Source of the DNA: Patiria pectinifera
Lineage: Eukaryota > Echinodermata > Asteroidea > Valvatida > Asterinidae
Length of the DNA: 64,000 nt
NCBI GenBank assembly: GCA_029964075.1
Contig: CM057147.1
Location: 25,689,513 to 25,753,512, forward strand
Direction of reading: 5' to 3'
Under the pieces are notes generated by a model, which was not told where the DNA came from, ran no database searches, and saw nothing but the letters and a program-made list of their open reading frames with translations. The stretch's first letter is position 1. Each line of letters starts with the position of its first letter. Below are positions 1-14,200 of the stretch, piece by piece. The translations under genes were made by a program, and so were the position numbers.

Positions 1-2120
1 GCACCGCCCAGACATCCCACCGTGCCACGGTCAAGTGCGAAACTAATAAATCGAATGCTCATATCAATATGCCAAGAACGAGCTACTGTCATAAAGACGC
101 CGGCCTCAAGAAAAAAAAGAAGAGGAAAAAAAACAGAAGAGAAACACTAATGAAGGTTTTTCTTTATTGGCGATTGATTGTATTATGTGCGTGTGCTGGC
201 TTGTAATTAAATGAACGTGTTAGAAGGAGATGCTGTTATGACGACGATGGGTAAAATGCCCACTGGTCGATGGTATCTGGTAAGGTAACAGAAGGTCAAA
301 CGCGGTAATGGCAATTAGTCTGGTATCGGGACTAATGAATCTAATTATGCAAGGCTCTTTTAAGAAAACAGTTACGAGACATAAGTTGTTTAAGCGTTGT
401 GCAAAACATGCAAATTCCACCATTTCGTTTGTATATATTATGCACATAATGATGATATATTTCAAATCGTTTGGTATTTAGGTAATTTTCTCTTTGGTAA
501 TACAAATGTATTTTGGTAGTTGACTTTTTGAATAGGATTTGCCTAATTTGTTTTGTATATTCTTAACATCTTCGCTGGTCATCCAGGCGCTAGTGCGCTT
601 TTCCCCATTTTTTTTTTACCTTTCCACGTGATTCACTATTTTGCTGATAGCTGACGATTTGAGTTGATGTGCCTGCATGAACTGCTGTACATCATGAAGT
701 GTTATGCTGTAACTTGATTTAGTTGTTCAGTCCCAGACAAATTACTGACATGAAATTGCTGTATACTATCAAACCGAATGAATCGCTGAATAATGATACC
801 CTAATTTGGCATGTTCTTGCTCTTCAGTATAGCTTTAATACTTTTTTTTCACATAAATGGTATTCCTTTTTCAATATGACATGGTATCGCTAGCGCAAAC
901 CCCAAGGCCTGCCGACATGCCACTAGATAACCCCCTTAAAGAGAACAGTTGGACGCTCTCATGTACCAAGGCCATTGGTTCTTGTAATATTGCACACGAA
1001 TAATGTTGAAGCAATTTGAGACATAATTGAAAAGCTCCAATTAAATGTCATGCAATGTTGGATGATTCTAAGTAGTTATGACGGTTGATGAGATGGAGAG
1101 TTTAATCTTTGAGTGTCTTGATGCGTCCTTGTCAGCGCATCTTCCTTTGTTCTGCCCTCCTGCCGTTCCGACATTAGCATCCTCTCCAGAACATCAACGG
1201 GGAGATTGTCACGATCCTTCCCGCTGTTCCTCCTTGATCAGCCGGCCACAATCATCTCTCAGAAGACGTCGAGACAGAACCTTCCACACAGGGGGACATC
1301 CAAGTTCCTCTTCATTTGAGTCACATTAATATTCTCTCCAGCATGTAAGAAGCGAAACTCATTTCAGATCAATACCACTGTGTTGCCGCTTTTTATAATC
1401 ACGCACTTTCTCAGCAGGGATGTTGGTCGGCACTGAATAGACCTCGCATAATGCTGTTGCGTTCAGATAGTTGACGTTGAGTCATATTAACCAAGTCGCC
1501 CCGATTGGTGCCACCCTCAATGAGTTATTTTCACGACAGATAAATTGTGACAAATGAGTAGGACCCTACTCCAACTCGGGTCGTCTTTCGCCTGGTAATC
1601 TCATCGGGATAATATCATTTGTTGTATTTTTTTAATGACGGGAGAAGGGGGCCTCTTCAGTCGGTTTCTCCCCCGGCCTGCGGGCTCTCAACGCCCGGTA
1701 ATCAGGAGACCTACTTGCGGTCCGCAAGCAATTTGCCAGCTACAATATGCAATTATGGATCGGAGTAATCTGCCTTCTGTACTTCAGAATCTCGTAAAAG
1801 ATTCTTCTTGAGAAAAAAAACAAGGGGTTGTCCAGGTTTAATGGTTACAAATCAAGAAGGGGTTAGGGCAAAATGGCAGATCAAATTCCAGGACTTCTGC
1901 GTTGGACGTAGTAAAAATGATTAATATTCTGTCGAGCACTCTCTTCTTTGTTTGCATTTTTGGTTTGTTAAGGAAAGGTTGCATTCATCTGTATTATCTT
2001 GTTATAAATTTACCCAGGGTGAGTTAACTGAGTTATAAATTATGAACAAACGGCTTATTTACTCTATAAGTAAGTTAGCTAAATCTGGCAATGGTTTTTT
2101 CTCGTCATTTTAATCACAAA

Positions 2121-2778
2121 TCGTCACCGTTTTCACGAAGAGCCACATATGTCAAAAATTACATTTTTTTTGATTTTGAATTTTTTCAATATTTCGCATT
2201 AAAACAATGTACTTAACCGTTTTGACATGTTTCTGTAAGCAAAACATCATTCATTTCTAAGTTACATTAATGTTGCAAGGGGCAGAAATCTTGATAAATG
2301 CATTTTGCGTTTTCACAAAGAGCCACAGACATTTTGGCCCTTTGAACGCGTACAAAACCCATTGCACGGAAATACGTAAAAGTAGGTCAAATGAGATTTG
2401 AGTTTTCACGAAGAGCCACATATCTTTGTTACATTTTCAGCAGCGAGCGTACTCACGCGCGCCTATAGAAATACACGTTGAACAGAAAGGGCCAATATCT
2501 CGGAAACCTGAATTTGCGTTTTCACGAAGAGCCACATATCTTTACTAATTAATTTTTACTAATTAACTGCTGTATTAAGTCTTATTACCAGGTTCATGTA
2601 AAACTTCAGCTCTCGTAGAATCGTGTGATGGTTTCCTTGCTGCACAAAGTTGTTGCAAAGTAGTATTTCTTTAAGTTTTAAAATATGAGAAACTTCTTGT
2701 GCGATTATCTCGAAAACACTTTTCTTCAAAATCAACATAATATATATAGTATGTGGCTGTTCGTGAAAACGGTGACGA
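2121..2778. mobile_element. 658-bp element with 18-bp TIR and internal copies of the end motif
   Basis: The ends are TCGTCACCGTTTTCACGA and its exact inverse. The motif TTTTCAC(G/A)AAGAGCCACA, which starts in the TIR, recurs in direct orientation near 2129, 2309, 2402 and 2518 and inverted near 2750. No coding capacity seen; probably a non-autonomous DNA transposon. Confidence 0.65.
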
Positions 2779-3267
2779 AATAAGACCCAAAAAGAGGTTA
2801 AGATTTGATAGTTTTCTATTCCATGTCGTTCTCAGCATGGCTTTGAGAAGGGATGGCAGAAAAGCTACCTTGACCAATAGACAAAAGTATTGTCAGATGT
2901 ATTTCCATCTTGACACACTGAGGCAAATTACTTGCTGATTGTCGTTTCACGCAAATGTTTTTGACTGTTTTTATTTCCGACCCAAATAGGCTTATTATTT
3001 AAATGTACTAATGAGATAATAATCATTTTCTACGCTACTTAATAGATGGTTTTAAAACAAGCTCGATCGGACCTCGGAAGCTGCGGGCCAACGAATTCGT
3101 GTTCATACACGAGTCAAGTGATTGTACCATGTAATTTCTGGAAGTAGTCTTTTGAGTTTAAAAAAGAAGATTTTTGACCCCAATGACCCCATGATGACCT
3201 CTGACCCCAATTTGGTCATGTGACATGTTGGGGCTGGGCTACTGCAGCCTCGTCCCTAGGGTGTGGA

Positions 3268-3690
3268 GCAGTACGCGCCCACCACTACCTGCACTCTCAC
3301 CGTTGTAATTTTTGGACACGTGTGCAAAATAGGAATAGTCTGGTGCCTGCCTGTGCTTTACGTTAGCGGTTGTTTTTGTATGCGGTGTCTGGGGTAAAAA
3401 CAGAATCAGTTCGTCGCGGCGTGAGTAACAATCGTCTCCAACCAATATGCAGTACCACATTTCATATTATAAGAGCAATTTGGAAAGGAAAGGATTATTT
3501 TTGAGAATGTGTGGACGTTAATTACAGTGAACTTGAAAACGCGTAATGCACGTTGGAAATAACAACACCAAGTACACGATATAAATCCATTACTTGCCAA
3601 TTGCCGTATCGATCAATCAGGATACAGGAAGAAAGTTTCCTATCCAGGGCTTACTATTGGAAACGAGGTTAAAATAAAGTAAGCCCTGGG
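3268..3690 (+). repeat. dispersed repeat, copy 1
   Basis: About 420 bp that aligns, with gaps, to 58783-59250 in the same orientation. Shared stretches include TGCGGTGTCTGGGGT, GGCGGCGTGAGT and TCAGGATACAGG. Family unknown. Confidence 0.65.
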
Positions 3691-3777
3691 GACGAGGTTG
3701 GGCTACAGATACTTTGGACAAAGTTTGGTTGAAATCGGTCAAAATATGTAGGAGCAATAGACAATGTGAACGTTTGT

Positions 3778-3778
3778 T

Positions 3779-3832
<54 letters not shown>
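3778..3832. repeat. (CTAA)n microsatellite
   Basis: About 13 perfect copies of a 4-bp unit directly after the dispersed repeat. Confidence 0.95.
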
Positions 3833-4739
3833 GGACTAACGGAAGAGACATGATGATTTGTTGAGCTGCTATACCCGCAGCTAAAAATGAAATGTTACAA
3901 AACAAGGATGCTTACTCATTCAAGTCATCTCTACTTACAGTATGCTCTGCATATTACTAAACCTCATTATTTACTGTCAGTTCACCTCAACATCACAGCC
4001 ACGGCGTCGCGCTTTTAATTTATTCCATAAAGAGTTACATTCACAGTCTTCACCAAAAACAGACTTAAGGTCCAATCTGCTTGTCCGACATTGCTCAGTG
4101 ACATACATTTCAGATCCTTAAAGACTTCAAGAAATCCGCGCGAAGCTTCGCCGTCCAAATTCGGAGTAATCCCCACTTCTATCGCGAGCCGACTGTGAAA
4201 TTGCCTCCGCATATGGGCCTAACTCCCCCACCTGATTTCTCCTCTTTCGTCTGATTTGATTTCCTCCTGTTCCATAAAGCTCCAGGATTGAATCCCAGCT
4301 ATTGCTTGTCAAGTGCGGGGATTGACCATGTTCGTCCCCGTTGATTCTGCTCAAGTTAAAAAAAAAGCCTCTTCCTCCTCCTCGAAATATTGCGCATGTT
4401 GCAAAGGTTGTTCATTCTTTGTGTGGTGTGAGTGTTCAAAGAGTTTGTTCTCTACCAACTTCAGCCCGATAGAAATAAAAACTACAAAGTTATTGTTTGA
4501 AACATTTAATTCGCACATGTCTTGTTCTAGAACCACACTTAACCTCCAAAAGACCTGTTACACGGTGCCACTGCAAAATTCCACTTCATATTATTACCAT
4601 ACACAAACCTTTGACTCTTACATAAATCGACGAGTTGGACCTGTGGCTAGCTCTTTTCAACTTTATTTTTACTTTTGGATTTTGGTAAAATAACTTCTTT
4701 GGTATGAATTTGTCAAGTGTTCTTTGCATTAAAGTTTGT

Positions 4740-4930
4740 ACTGCACTCTTAAAAAATCTGGAATCCTGCAACGTTGAAACTTTGAAATGACACTACTCTA
4801 GATAATTTTCCGGGTCATTTTGACCTGGGCAAGTGTCATTTTGACACGGGCAAATGTCATTTTGACCCTGAATAGTGTCATATTGACCCGGAAAAGTGTC
4901 AAATCTACTCCAGGAGTGTGACTGACCTTT
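4740..4930. mobile_element. small foldback element with GTGTCATTTTGAC repeats
   Basis: Four degenerate copies of GTGTCATTTTGACNCGG in about 100 bp, flanked by ACTCTTAAAAAATCTGGA on the left and CTCCAGGAGTGT on the right. It is a shorter relative of the element at 19205. Confidence 0.55.
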
Positions 4931-5538
4931 TATGGCGTTGCATGATAACTGAAGCCTAACATGTTGAAGTGTTTAGTCAAACTTATCATCTGAATATACT
5001 TAGCGAGTTTCTGGATTTTGTATCATAGCTGTACCGGTATGCGGTATTACTCTGTCTTTACCCGTATTATTAAACGCGGCATACTTCAGCCGCTCTGTCA
5101 TATAGGCATACCAGTATTTTGTAACCCGCAGGCCTTCGCCTTGACCTGAACGCCTATGACAAATGTGCCGTGGTTCTTCGAAGCTCTTGTCATCTCGTAA
5201 CCCAGGTGCGAAGAGACGAAAGGGGAAATGGGCCGTGGGGGTTCATCGATATCATCGCCACGGACATCATCCTCCGCTCGAGTGTCAATTAATCGTTGAG
5301 TATGAACGGGGACTACCTTCCGCAGGCTGGGTTGAATGATTGGTTGCTTAGAAATCTGTATACTTGTCATTTGTTACATTTTTGTGGAGAGGTCAACTCG
5401 TAGGGAAGGAACATGCATTTTGTAATATTTATCTTCATAATGGGTATATTTCTTAGAATAAAATATTACGAGGAATGGTACCTCAGGGGGACATTCCCAT
5501 AGGGTTGTGAACAAAATTTGTCCAACTTCAACAACCCC

Positions 5539-6700
5539 TAACCCCAATTTCCCTTATCCTACCCCCTCAAATTCTGGTATATTTACGTTTGGACCATGAG
5601 CAATTGATCTAGCCTAAATGCGACTGTAAAATCTTGCCTCTAAATAGGAGTTGTGGCATCAGGGAGACATTGAAATGTCTCCCTAATGTCCGGTGTCTCC
5701 CTATGAAGTATAATTAATCGAATGACAAAATGTCTCTCAAAGGTACCATTATCGGGTATTCTTTGAATGTTTTAGTTACTCTCTTTATTGTAAAAGCAAT
5801 TTCAGAAGGGTTTATGCTGAGCATCCAATATGCTGTCTCAGTTATTTGTAAGCACTTTTGCTTATTTTCTGCACGTGCTTAAGCTTCTTTGTCTAAGCGA
5901 TTTTACTCTCATTCATAACTTTATTCATTGTTAATGCTTTTTAATCCTTTCATTTTCCTTCATGATTGGTCCTAGCTTCAATTCTCGTGAACTGTTCATG
6001 GAATCATGGGCATGGCATAAATCGTAAGTAATATCGACGATGAAGTAATTAAAATTATGATGCGCCTGAGAAAGTTATTTATTGAGCGAAACATTTTCCT
6101 GCGATATATAGGGATTTTATGATCACTAACCCCAATTTCCCTTATCCTACCCCAAAGAATTCTTGAATATACGTTTTGGACCATGAGCAAACGATCTAGC
6201 CTATTTGCGACTGTACAAGTGTGCCTCTAAATACGAGCTGTGACATTAGGGAGACATTGAAATGTCTCCCTAATGTCAGGTGTCTTCCTAAGGTATAATT
6301 AATTGACGACAAAATGTCCCTCAAAGGTACCATTATCGGTTATACTTTGAATGTTTTAGTTATTTTCTTTATTGTCTAAACAATTTTAGAAGGGTTTGGT
6401 CTTAGCATCCAATGTGTTGTCGTAGTTATTTGTAAGCACTTTTGCTTATTTTCTGCACGTGCCTAAGCTTCTTTGTCTAAGCAGTTTGCTCTTGTTCATC
6501 ACTTTGTTATGTATTTTTTCATCCTTTCATTTTCCTTAATGCTTCCCCAGCTTAAATTTTCGTGAACTGTCCGCGGAATCATGGGCATGACATACATAAA
6601 CCGTAAGTAATACCGACGATGAAGTGATATGATGCACTTGAGAAAGTGACTTATGAAGAGAAACATTCTCCTGTGATGTGTATTTTAGGAATTGTATATT
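5539..6700 (+). repeat. tandem duplication, two units of about 588 bp
   Basis: The unit from 5539 to 6126 is followed at once by a diverged second copy to about 6700; both start with TAACCCCAATTTCCCTTATC. Each contains a hairpin built from GGGAGACATT and its inverse. No coding function seen. Confidence 0.8.
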
Positions 6701-8185
6701 AAAGTGTGTAGACTTTGAATGATCAGCATTTGCTGTGATTTTCTTTATCATCATATTGCAATTGCAATATTCCCACAACTAAAGTATACTACTTTGGTCT
6801 TTCGTGATCTAATAATACCACAGTTCTGTGCCCAGTCGATGCACATCGCTGTTCCCTAGGTTGAGGTTCAGAGGCCATGGGGGCGCCCTGCCTTGATCGC
6901 CATCGACTCATTTCCATCAAATTAAATTTACCAGACCGTAAACTTGTGACCGAATTACATTCTGTTATCAAGTAAATCTCTTTGATTGGAACCATACCAT
7001 GCCTTGCACGTGGTGAGATATATTTGATATTTTCATGGTTTAATTTAGCCTGCAAGTCGGCCCCGTCAGTCCAGCAATGCAACATCATCTGATGGGTGTT
7101 TCCCCGCGGCCTAACTGTTATTTTAAAACCAGTTTACATATTCGAGATGTAAATAAAACAGCGGCAATGTAAACTGTCACATTCTCTGCTGAAAGCCAAT
7201 TTAGCAATTTTCCGATGTCACACCACAGAGCATTTGGTACCCATTTGCAAGAAATGCCTACTAGTGAGTTTTTGCATGTTCCTTCCTGGAAAAATATACA
7301 GGAGCGATTATGATTATTGAATTTCGTGGCTGAGTGAGATTTTGTCGTCATATACAGCGTGACACTACTTGGTAGAAATATTCTCAGTGATGCATTTTTT
7401 CTTGCTGTGGCGATGAAAGGCGGCTGTTGGGTAACTGAGGGTCATGGCACGTTCGTCTGCCGCTCATACGCACTCGTACGAGCTGTCGCCTCCACCAAAA
7501 CCAATTGATTGTCATGTCCTGCGCGTGCGCGGTGCGGGTGCTCCATACGTACGCGTGCATGTAGATGGAACTAAGAAAGAGAGAAACAGCCGTGTACCTG
7601 GCGGGCTGAACGAGTGTCAAATGATACGGCATCCGCAAGAAATACTAGCGGCCTCCTCCAGCTGTTTCTCCTAGGAGGACTTTCTCGGATTGCCAGGCGA
7701 AAGAGGCAGGCGAGCCGGGAATGCCGATGGACGCTTCTTCTTTGCAGTACTTGAGATGTATCATAAGCGGCGCTGCAGATAAAAAAAGAAAGAGGAAAAT
7801 CCATTCTGGATGCCGTGCTTGGCGTAGTTTTTTGCCCGGCCGGTCACGCCATTTTTTTGTGGAAGGCGGCTTCGAGATTTGTAAGACAGTGTACTTTGAA
7901 TTTTGATTACCCACTCAAAAATTCTACCCAGCAAATTGATGTGTATTTGTGTGGCCTAAATGAACGATCAACGGTTGTTGTTTTAGCACAGATAACCAAC
8001 AGACGCTCGACAACCTCACTTTGTCATATAATTGGATAGCCGGTTAGCCAAGTAACTCTGGTATGACGTGAGCACGAGTCTAACGCCTTTTACCCAAAAT
8101 CACGTCGTCCAACAACGGGACTATTCCTTGGTTCATTTGTCAGACGGACTTTTGACTCCAACGTTGGTGTGGTGAGCTAGTGACG

Positions 8186-8270
8186 ATGGCGTCGCTAGAG
8201 GAATCTCCATGCCTGAGAAAGATGGTTTTCACGGTAATGTGTGCGTTACTGCTGTTAGAACTACCTATTG
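8186..8270 (+). CDS. gene 1 exon 1: start codon and signal peptide
   Basis: Encodes 28 codons plus one base (phase 1), ending at a GTAAGT donor. The hydrophobic core is FTVMCALLLLELPI. An in-frame TGA lies at 8153-8155, and the ATG at 8186 is the first in-frame one after it, with A at -3 and G at +4. Met13 is a possible alternative start that would still give a signal peptide. The exon joins in frame to exon 2, giving PI-A-CDG. It is 13.4 kb from the next exon, so the assignment rests on phase, signal peptide character and the donor. Confidence 0.75.
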
Positions 8271-11200
8271 GTAAGTATGGGTGTGTTTTTATGGTTGTGG
8301 TAGACGAATATTCTTAAACCCAGGAGATCAATAGTTTGGTACTATATGGAACTAATGTTTATAATGTATGGTGTTCTGTAAATTAAAACCATTCAGCTGA
8401 AACTCGGGCGGAGGTAGATTTTCTGCTAGAAGGTATTAATAATATGAAGCACACGTGTGATTGAGTGTCTAGTGTTTGAAGGTATTAGCTTCGTTTACAT
8501 AATCACAATAGACGCAGACAGCCATGTTTGCTATCGGCGAGTCCATTGTTTGCGATACTGACTGCGACGGTCAGTTAACATCTTTGACGTCTTCTTATTT
8601 TTCCAGATCGTTTTTTCTTTTGGTAATTTGGTATGGTTTTTCAAGAAGATCCTTTTTTGTACCTTTTTGGTGTGATCGGTTTGGTATCAATCCTTGCCGG
8701 TGAAGCGGAGATTTATTAAAATGCTAAAACGATTTTTTTTTTTTATATTTCTATATCGTCGATTTCTTTGTTTATTTTACTCGATTTGGATGATTTTTTT
8801 TCGTGTTAGTGTCCAAGAACTATTCATTGATGGGAATATTTCAGTTTGGTTTGAAACTTATTGCCCATATTCTAAGGTATCTCCCATCATTTCTAGTAAG
8901 TGTTGAAGTTTGCATTAAGAAGCCTCAGAGATCTGCCTCCCTCGTCTGAGGTGGCAACAACTCCTTGACCTTCGTTTGTTATTAAGACGAACTGTCAGGG
9001 AGGGATTTATGTGTATTGCAGTGTTCAATTTACACCTTGGGATGGGATATCTACAAAGGTTTCATGAAAATACCATATGGTGTTAATTTAATAGTTTTTG
9101 CAGTGTTTGGGCCAAGTTCCATCGCACAGGATGGTATTATATACCAAACGACACATAGATTTAATAGGATGCAACCTTCTTCGTGTGACAATCACTTGAA
9201 ATTAAAAATGTTAATGGTTTCTCGGAACGTCTTGACATAAACATGAAGCAGTGGTGTTTTATGTCTCTCAGTCGGTGTTCCCGTCGTCCGTTTAATTACA
9301 CGTAAATTAATCCTTGACATTTCACACTCATAATGTTAGAGTTAAGACTGGTTACCAGATCTATGAGCATGAGATGTCTGAATGTGTGGCATATAGATTT
9401 CCACACGTGGCGAGGGTACCATGAACATGTCATGGTATGCTACTGATACACATGGGAACTTTTTTCTTATATACATTACCTTACTGCAAACTCAGTGACT
9501 TTTTACTGTACCTCCGCGTGTTTTTCGTTTGGTTTCAAGAAAGCAAATCCATGTGATTTGGGGTTTTATTTTGTGTGGGTTATTTAGTTTAAACCTCAGT
9601 TGTTTTGTCTTTCGTAAATCGAAGTAAACAATTGGGATTCAGGGAAGTTGAAAGTTTCCCAAAGGTTGTTGAAAAAAGAATGATTGTTTTTTTTTTCCCA
9701 ACAGCGGCCTAGTTAAAGTTTTCAACATTAGGGCAGTCGTACCATGGCGGTCAGGTGATGGCGCTTTTCAGAAAACTGATGTACATTGAACTGCTTTCTA
9801 TATCAATTCCAACGTGTACGGTTTAAAAGTATTGGTGCTCATTATATATACGTGTCGATTGATATACTTTGTAAACTTTTTTTTTGCCTGCGGAAGATTC
9901 CACACCCCGTTAAATATTGGCGTTGTGGTCACGTGATGGCAACGTTTTGGTACGAAACTGAATATTAATCTGTTTGCCTTTTCCATATATTTTTAGGTTA
10001 AACAAAATATAAAACTGCTGCGATTAAATGATGATGTCATTTGGTGTGATTCCAAATTATAATTTGAATGACTAACTTGGAATCGGATTAAACCAGGTCA
10101 CAAGCAGAACTCGTACAGTTATTGGCAGTATTAGTGTTCCCATGGCATGTCAAAAAAAGGTGTATTGTAGAAAAGTAATTGTCTTTTACAATTGTCTTTT
10201 ACAGGGTTTGAACATTATGCCTAATTAAAGAATTAATAACTGTTTCAATTCAGTGACAAAGAAATGTTGTGAACACAATTATAGAGGTAGGTATATGGAA
10301 TAGGAATATTCAATTATTTACAAGAAACAATAAAAAGGGGAACTATTATGAAACGGATACTTTTATTTCCTATTTCCGAAGTCGTTGGCGCCTTCGATTC
10401 GCAACCTGTTACAGCGAGTTAATCATTGTTACATAACTGTTTGTTTTACTCCATCTTTCAATCCGTCAAATGCTTTGCCATGCAAATAGCCCCCGTGTTT
10501 GAACGACCACTCAGAATTAATGCAATTCCGAGTCGACAGTGTTGTGGCGAATTTTATGATTGAGTTCGCTTCGTACGGAAGCGGGCCTGGATGCCCCAAT
10601 GCAAATACCAATAACACACTCTCCAGGGTAAATACACTCTAGCGATCTTATCAAACACTTTAATTGAATGGGAATATTGAATGTGGAGTTTTTGTCGTTT
10701 TATTTGACACAGGAGGAGTGTTCATGTTCAATTGCACTCGTTGGGGATATTGGTTTTTTAGTCCCCTGAGATGCCCATGGGGGGAGGGGGTCGAGGAAGG
10801 CCAATATTACATTTCTATGTATCTGATGGCGTCGCGTCTGACCTATGTTTTGGTGTCGATATTGCCTTCCTTTTTTTCGGCGTGTGAGCTAACAAAATCG
10901 CATTTCCCTCAAGTTGGGAAAAATCATATTTTTGTAGAACAATTTATCATGAGATTTAGCTTTCAAGTGTGGCATTAAGACACTTGACATTTAAGAAATT
11001 GACAGGTTATTTGAAATTTATGAATCACCTTTGTTCCGACTGCTGAATCTGTTGTCGCCCATACATACCGCTGAGGGCGGTATGCATTGCTGACGTCATT
11101 TCCATCGGGCAAACCGATGTCAACTTTTTCATAGCTTTTTTTTGTTTTACAAAACGACATCATGCGAGACGGTTGTTTGTTGTCGTCGTCTTGCTTGGGA

Positions 11201-14200
11201 CCGTTCTCAACGTCAAACTGATAAATCCTGCTTCGAGTGCCCATTACCCGAAGCTGTCTGCACACTCAATGCTCTCCGCTTGCACACGATTGGGATACCT
11301 CTCGATTAGGTACTTAAGTGTCTATAACCATTGGCTTTAAGAAATACTGCACAACTCCTTTCATGTTACAGCTGCAACCTCAAGTGGCTTTTGGCCTTGG
11401 GCTTTTTAAAATGTGATAAAGAAAATAACGATTTCTCTTATCTTCCTGTCAACATTGTATCAAAACAATTTCAATGCAGAACGACGGTTTAAAGGCATTC
11501 ACCTTTTCTTCCTTTCAATCTTTCGTGGCTGAAATTTGATGCAAATTGGCCTCCTCATCTTTTTTTTGTTCTCGCTCCTTTGGGTGCGTTGAACTTGGTT
11601 GCACCCATCCACGGGCCCATGGCCGTGACCGTTTCTGATTTCCACTAAATGAATTCATCCTCCCCAAACCACCACTCCTTTAATTTCACGCGTGTGATCT
11701 AAATTAATTAGCGGGATTTATTCGCAAGTTTTTAAAAATATCCAATTTCATTCAAGCGGTGTCGTCGATGACTGCAAGTGGTAAAACACGATGGCCCTTG
11801 AAAACCGCAAAGTAGTAGACTCGCTCAAGTCCGTCCATGCTTTCTGGATCGGCCGCAGGTTTGAAATGTCGTGGGCGCCCATTATGCGTGTGGTACTTGT
11901 AACCTCACAAACTGAAATATTATTTCATTTGTGTCAGCTCCAACAGCAGTGTTGCAGAACTATTTTTTATCCACCCAACTCCGTGAGCAAGATCATTTAT
12001 TGGTTTGTTGGTAGTTATTTTACGTCCATGCTGTTATGTGTGTTCCTATATGCATGGTATGAGAACAGAACGACACCAAGAGTCTTGTGAAACGGGCGGC
12101 ACCAGATTTCACAAACGGATAGGTCACAAATACTGAAATTTGTATCCTTGTGGAGACATTTCTTTGATCTCGTGTACTAAAGTTTTCGAGTTTGAAATTA
12201 CAGTTTCAAAATGCTCTTATTTTAACCAGAATTAATTTCCTTGGCTGAAATTCGGACTTAATATCCCTTTTCTAAAACTCTACCATTTGCGACGGATCAA
12301 CATACCTTGGAAATTCCTAGTTTTTGAGTAAAATCCATTTATCTATTTCGTAAAAACCTTGTGGAGACGTATTCATCTATAGAAATTGCCCTGTGGAGAC
12401 GTGTACAATCTTTTGTTCCCTATTGTGTGCATGTCTCCAGAGGGCACGGTGTATCAGATCACGATCATTTGTACTTGGTCATTGTGAATTTACTGCACTT
12501 GCAATCTCCCGGAAGGAGCCACCACAAATCGCTCCTTCTTCTCACTTGAACTTTACACATACTCACATTGAAATTTTCAACTGAGGTATAGAAAAATATG
12601 TAGGGGTGGATTTGATACAAAATAAAATTTCTTTGCAATGTGACTGGCTGCTGGTTGGAGGACAGAAAGCCCTGATGTGTTAAAAGGACACATCAAATAA
12701 AGTGACTACAGCGGGGTTTGAACCTGCGACCTCCGAATTACTGTTCCATCGGTCTACCAAGTGAGCTATCCAGCCCTATGTTGGTGGCTCCCAAGTTTTG
12801 TCCATTTGTTTGTCCAAGGGGCGCGAGTCAGAAGCCATAAATCCATGCCATGTAGCCATGTAGCTATACCAACATTTGCAATGCTGCCAACCTGGAACTC
12901 ATACGGGGATCACTGGGGGAGGAAGGATACATTTTTTTCACAAAATTTCAAATAAACTACAATATACAAACCGAAAGTGACGAGGTGCATGCAGGGCGCT
13001 TTGCTCAACTGGAAAATATTTATAATGCACCTATTCAGAAAAGATACTGCAATTGTGGTTGCATCATTATGGGGCAATATACATTGTATAATCATGGTCT
13101 ATCGAGAATACGTTCATGCGTTTTCGGACCTGTATACCAACTTGACGTGAATGCTAGACTGGGGTAGATAAAAATGCTGTATTTAAATATCAAAAGTATC
13201 CACAAAACTTGACTAGAGCTAAGATATTTCTATGGGGCCCTCTAGGAATGAATATGCATTGTCCGACGAGAATTCCTGTATATTGGATCCAATTATCAGC
13301 CTTGCACTGTGATACAAAAAAAAGTGCTTTGCCCCACCAGTCGGGTTTTTCTTATACGTTAATCACCCCACCCCTCCCCAATCATCCACCCCGTCTCTAA
13401 TCACCATCCTAGGTGCATGAGCCTGTCCACTGGGGGAGGATTTGCCTAAATACCTCCCACCGATGCACCACATCGATGAGTTCAACTCCCGAGTCCCGGG
13501 CTTACTAAAGGGAGCGTGACAGCCAACTATTGATCACGAGGAGAAAACTGCACTTTGTCTCGGTCCACGAGTGTCCATCCGTGTCGCTTATTACACGTTC
13601 AGGGCTGAAACCCAGGAAGCCATTACCTTCTTGTATACAATCCAGCTTGCATTTTTACAGCCCTGCTTGCATTTTTACCGCCATGTTGTTTTGGCGATTA
13701 GGGTGTATCTTATGTCTTTCTTCAGACTGAAACGATGCATCCTCCTTAAAATCCCCGATGCATCCTCCCTACATGGAGTGTTTTATTTACTCCACGGGAA
13801 GGTCCCCGGACTCATCAGACTTGGTAATTCTGCCCAGTGTTTTCCCCCGTAAATCTGGGCAAAATTTACGATCGATCTCTGTCCGCTTTTTGCTCGGGCC
13901 TAAAACGATGTTTGTTCTTGTACTTAGATGACGCGCAAGCCAAACACATCAGCCGGACATGTGGAAAAGTAAAATTGGTTTTAAGCAGGCCCGCTGCCCG
14001 GTCGTTTAGGGTTTGTAATTAGTTCGTGTGAGCGCTTCAACACGCTTGGGGTCGATCGCGACTGATTACAGGGAAGTAACAAATCATTATTGGAACTGAA
14101 CTGGAGAGCAGCCATGCCGAAGACAGAAGCTGTGAACGAGGGACGTACGGTTATCCATACCTAACTTGCGAAGAAGCAATCCATTTGTAGCTCGTATTTT

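Larger units (their letters stand above)
1..8185. other. upstream region of gene 1, no gene recognised
   Basis: Reading frames here are short and lack domain signatures or convincing exon context. The region holds the repeats listed separately between 2121 and 6700. The 150 bp before 8186 are presumably 5' UTR or promoter of gene 1; no TATA box was identified with confidence. Confidence 0.6.
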
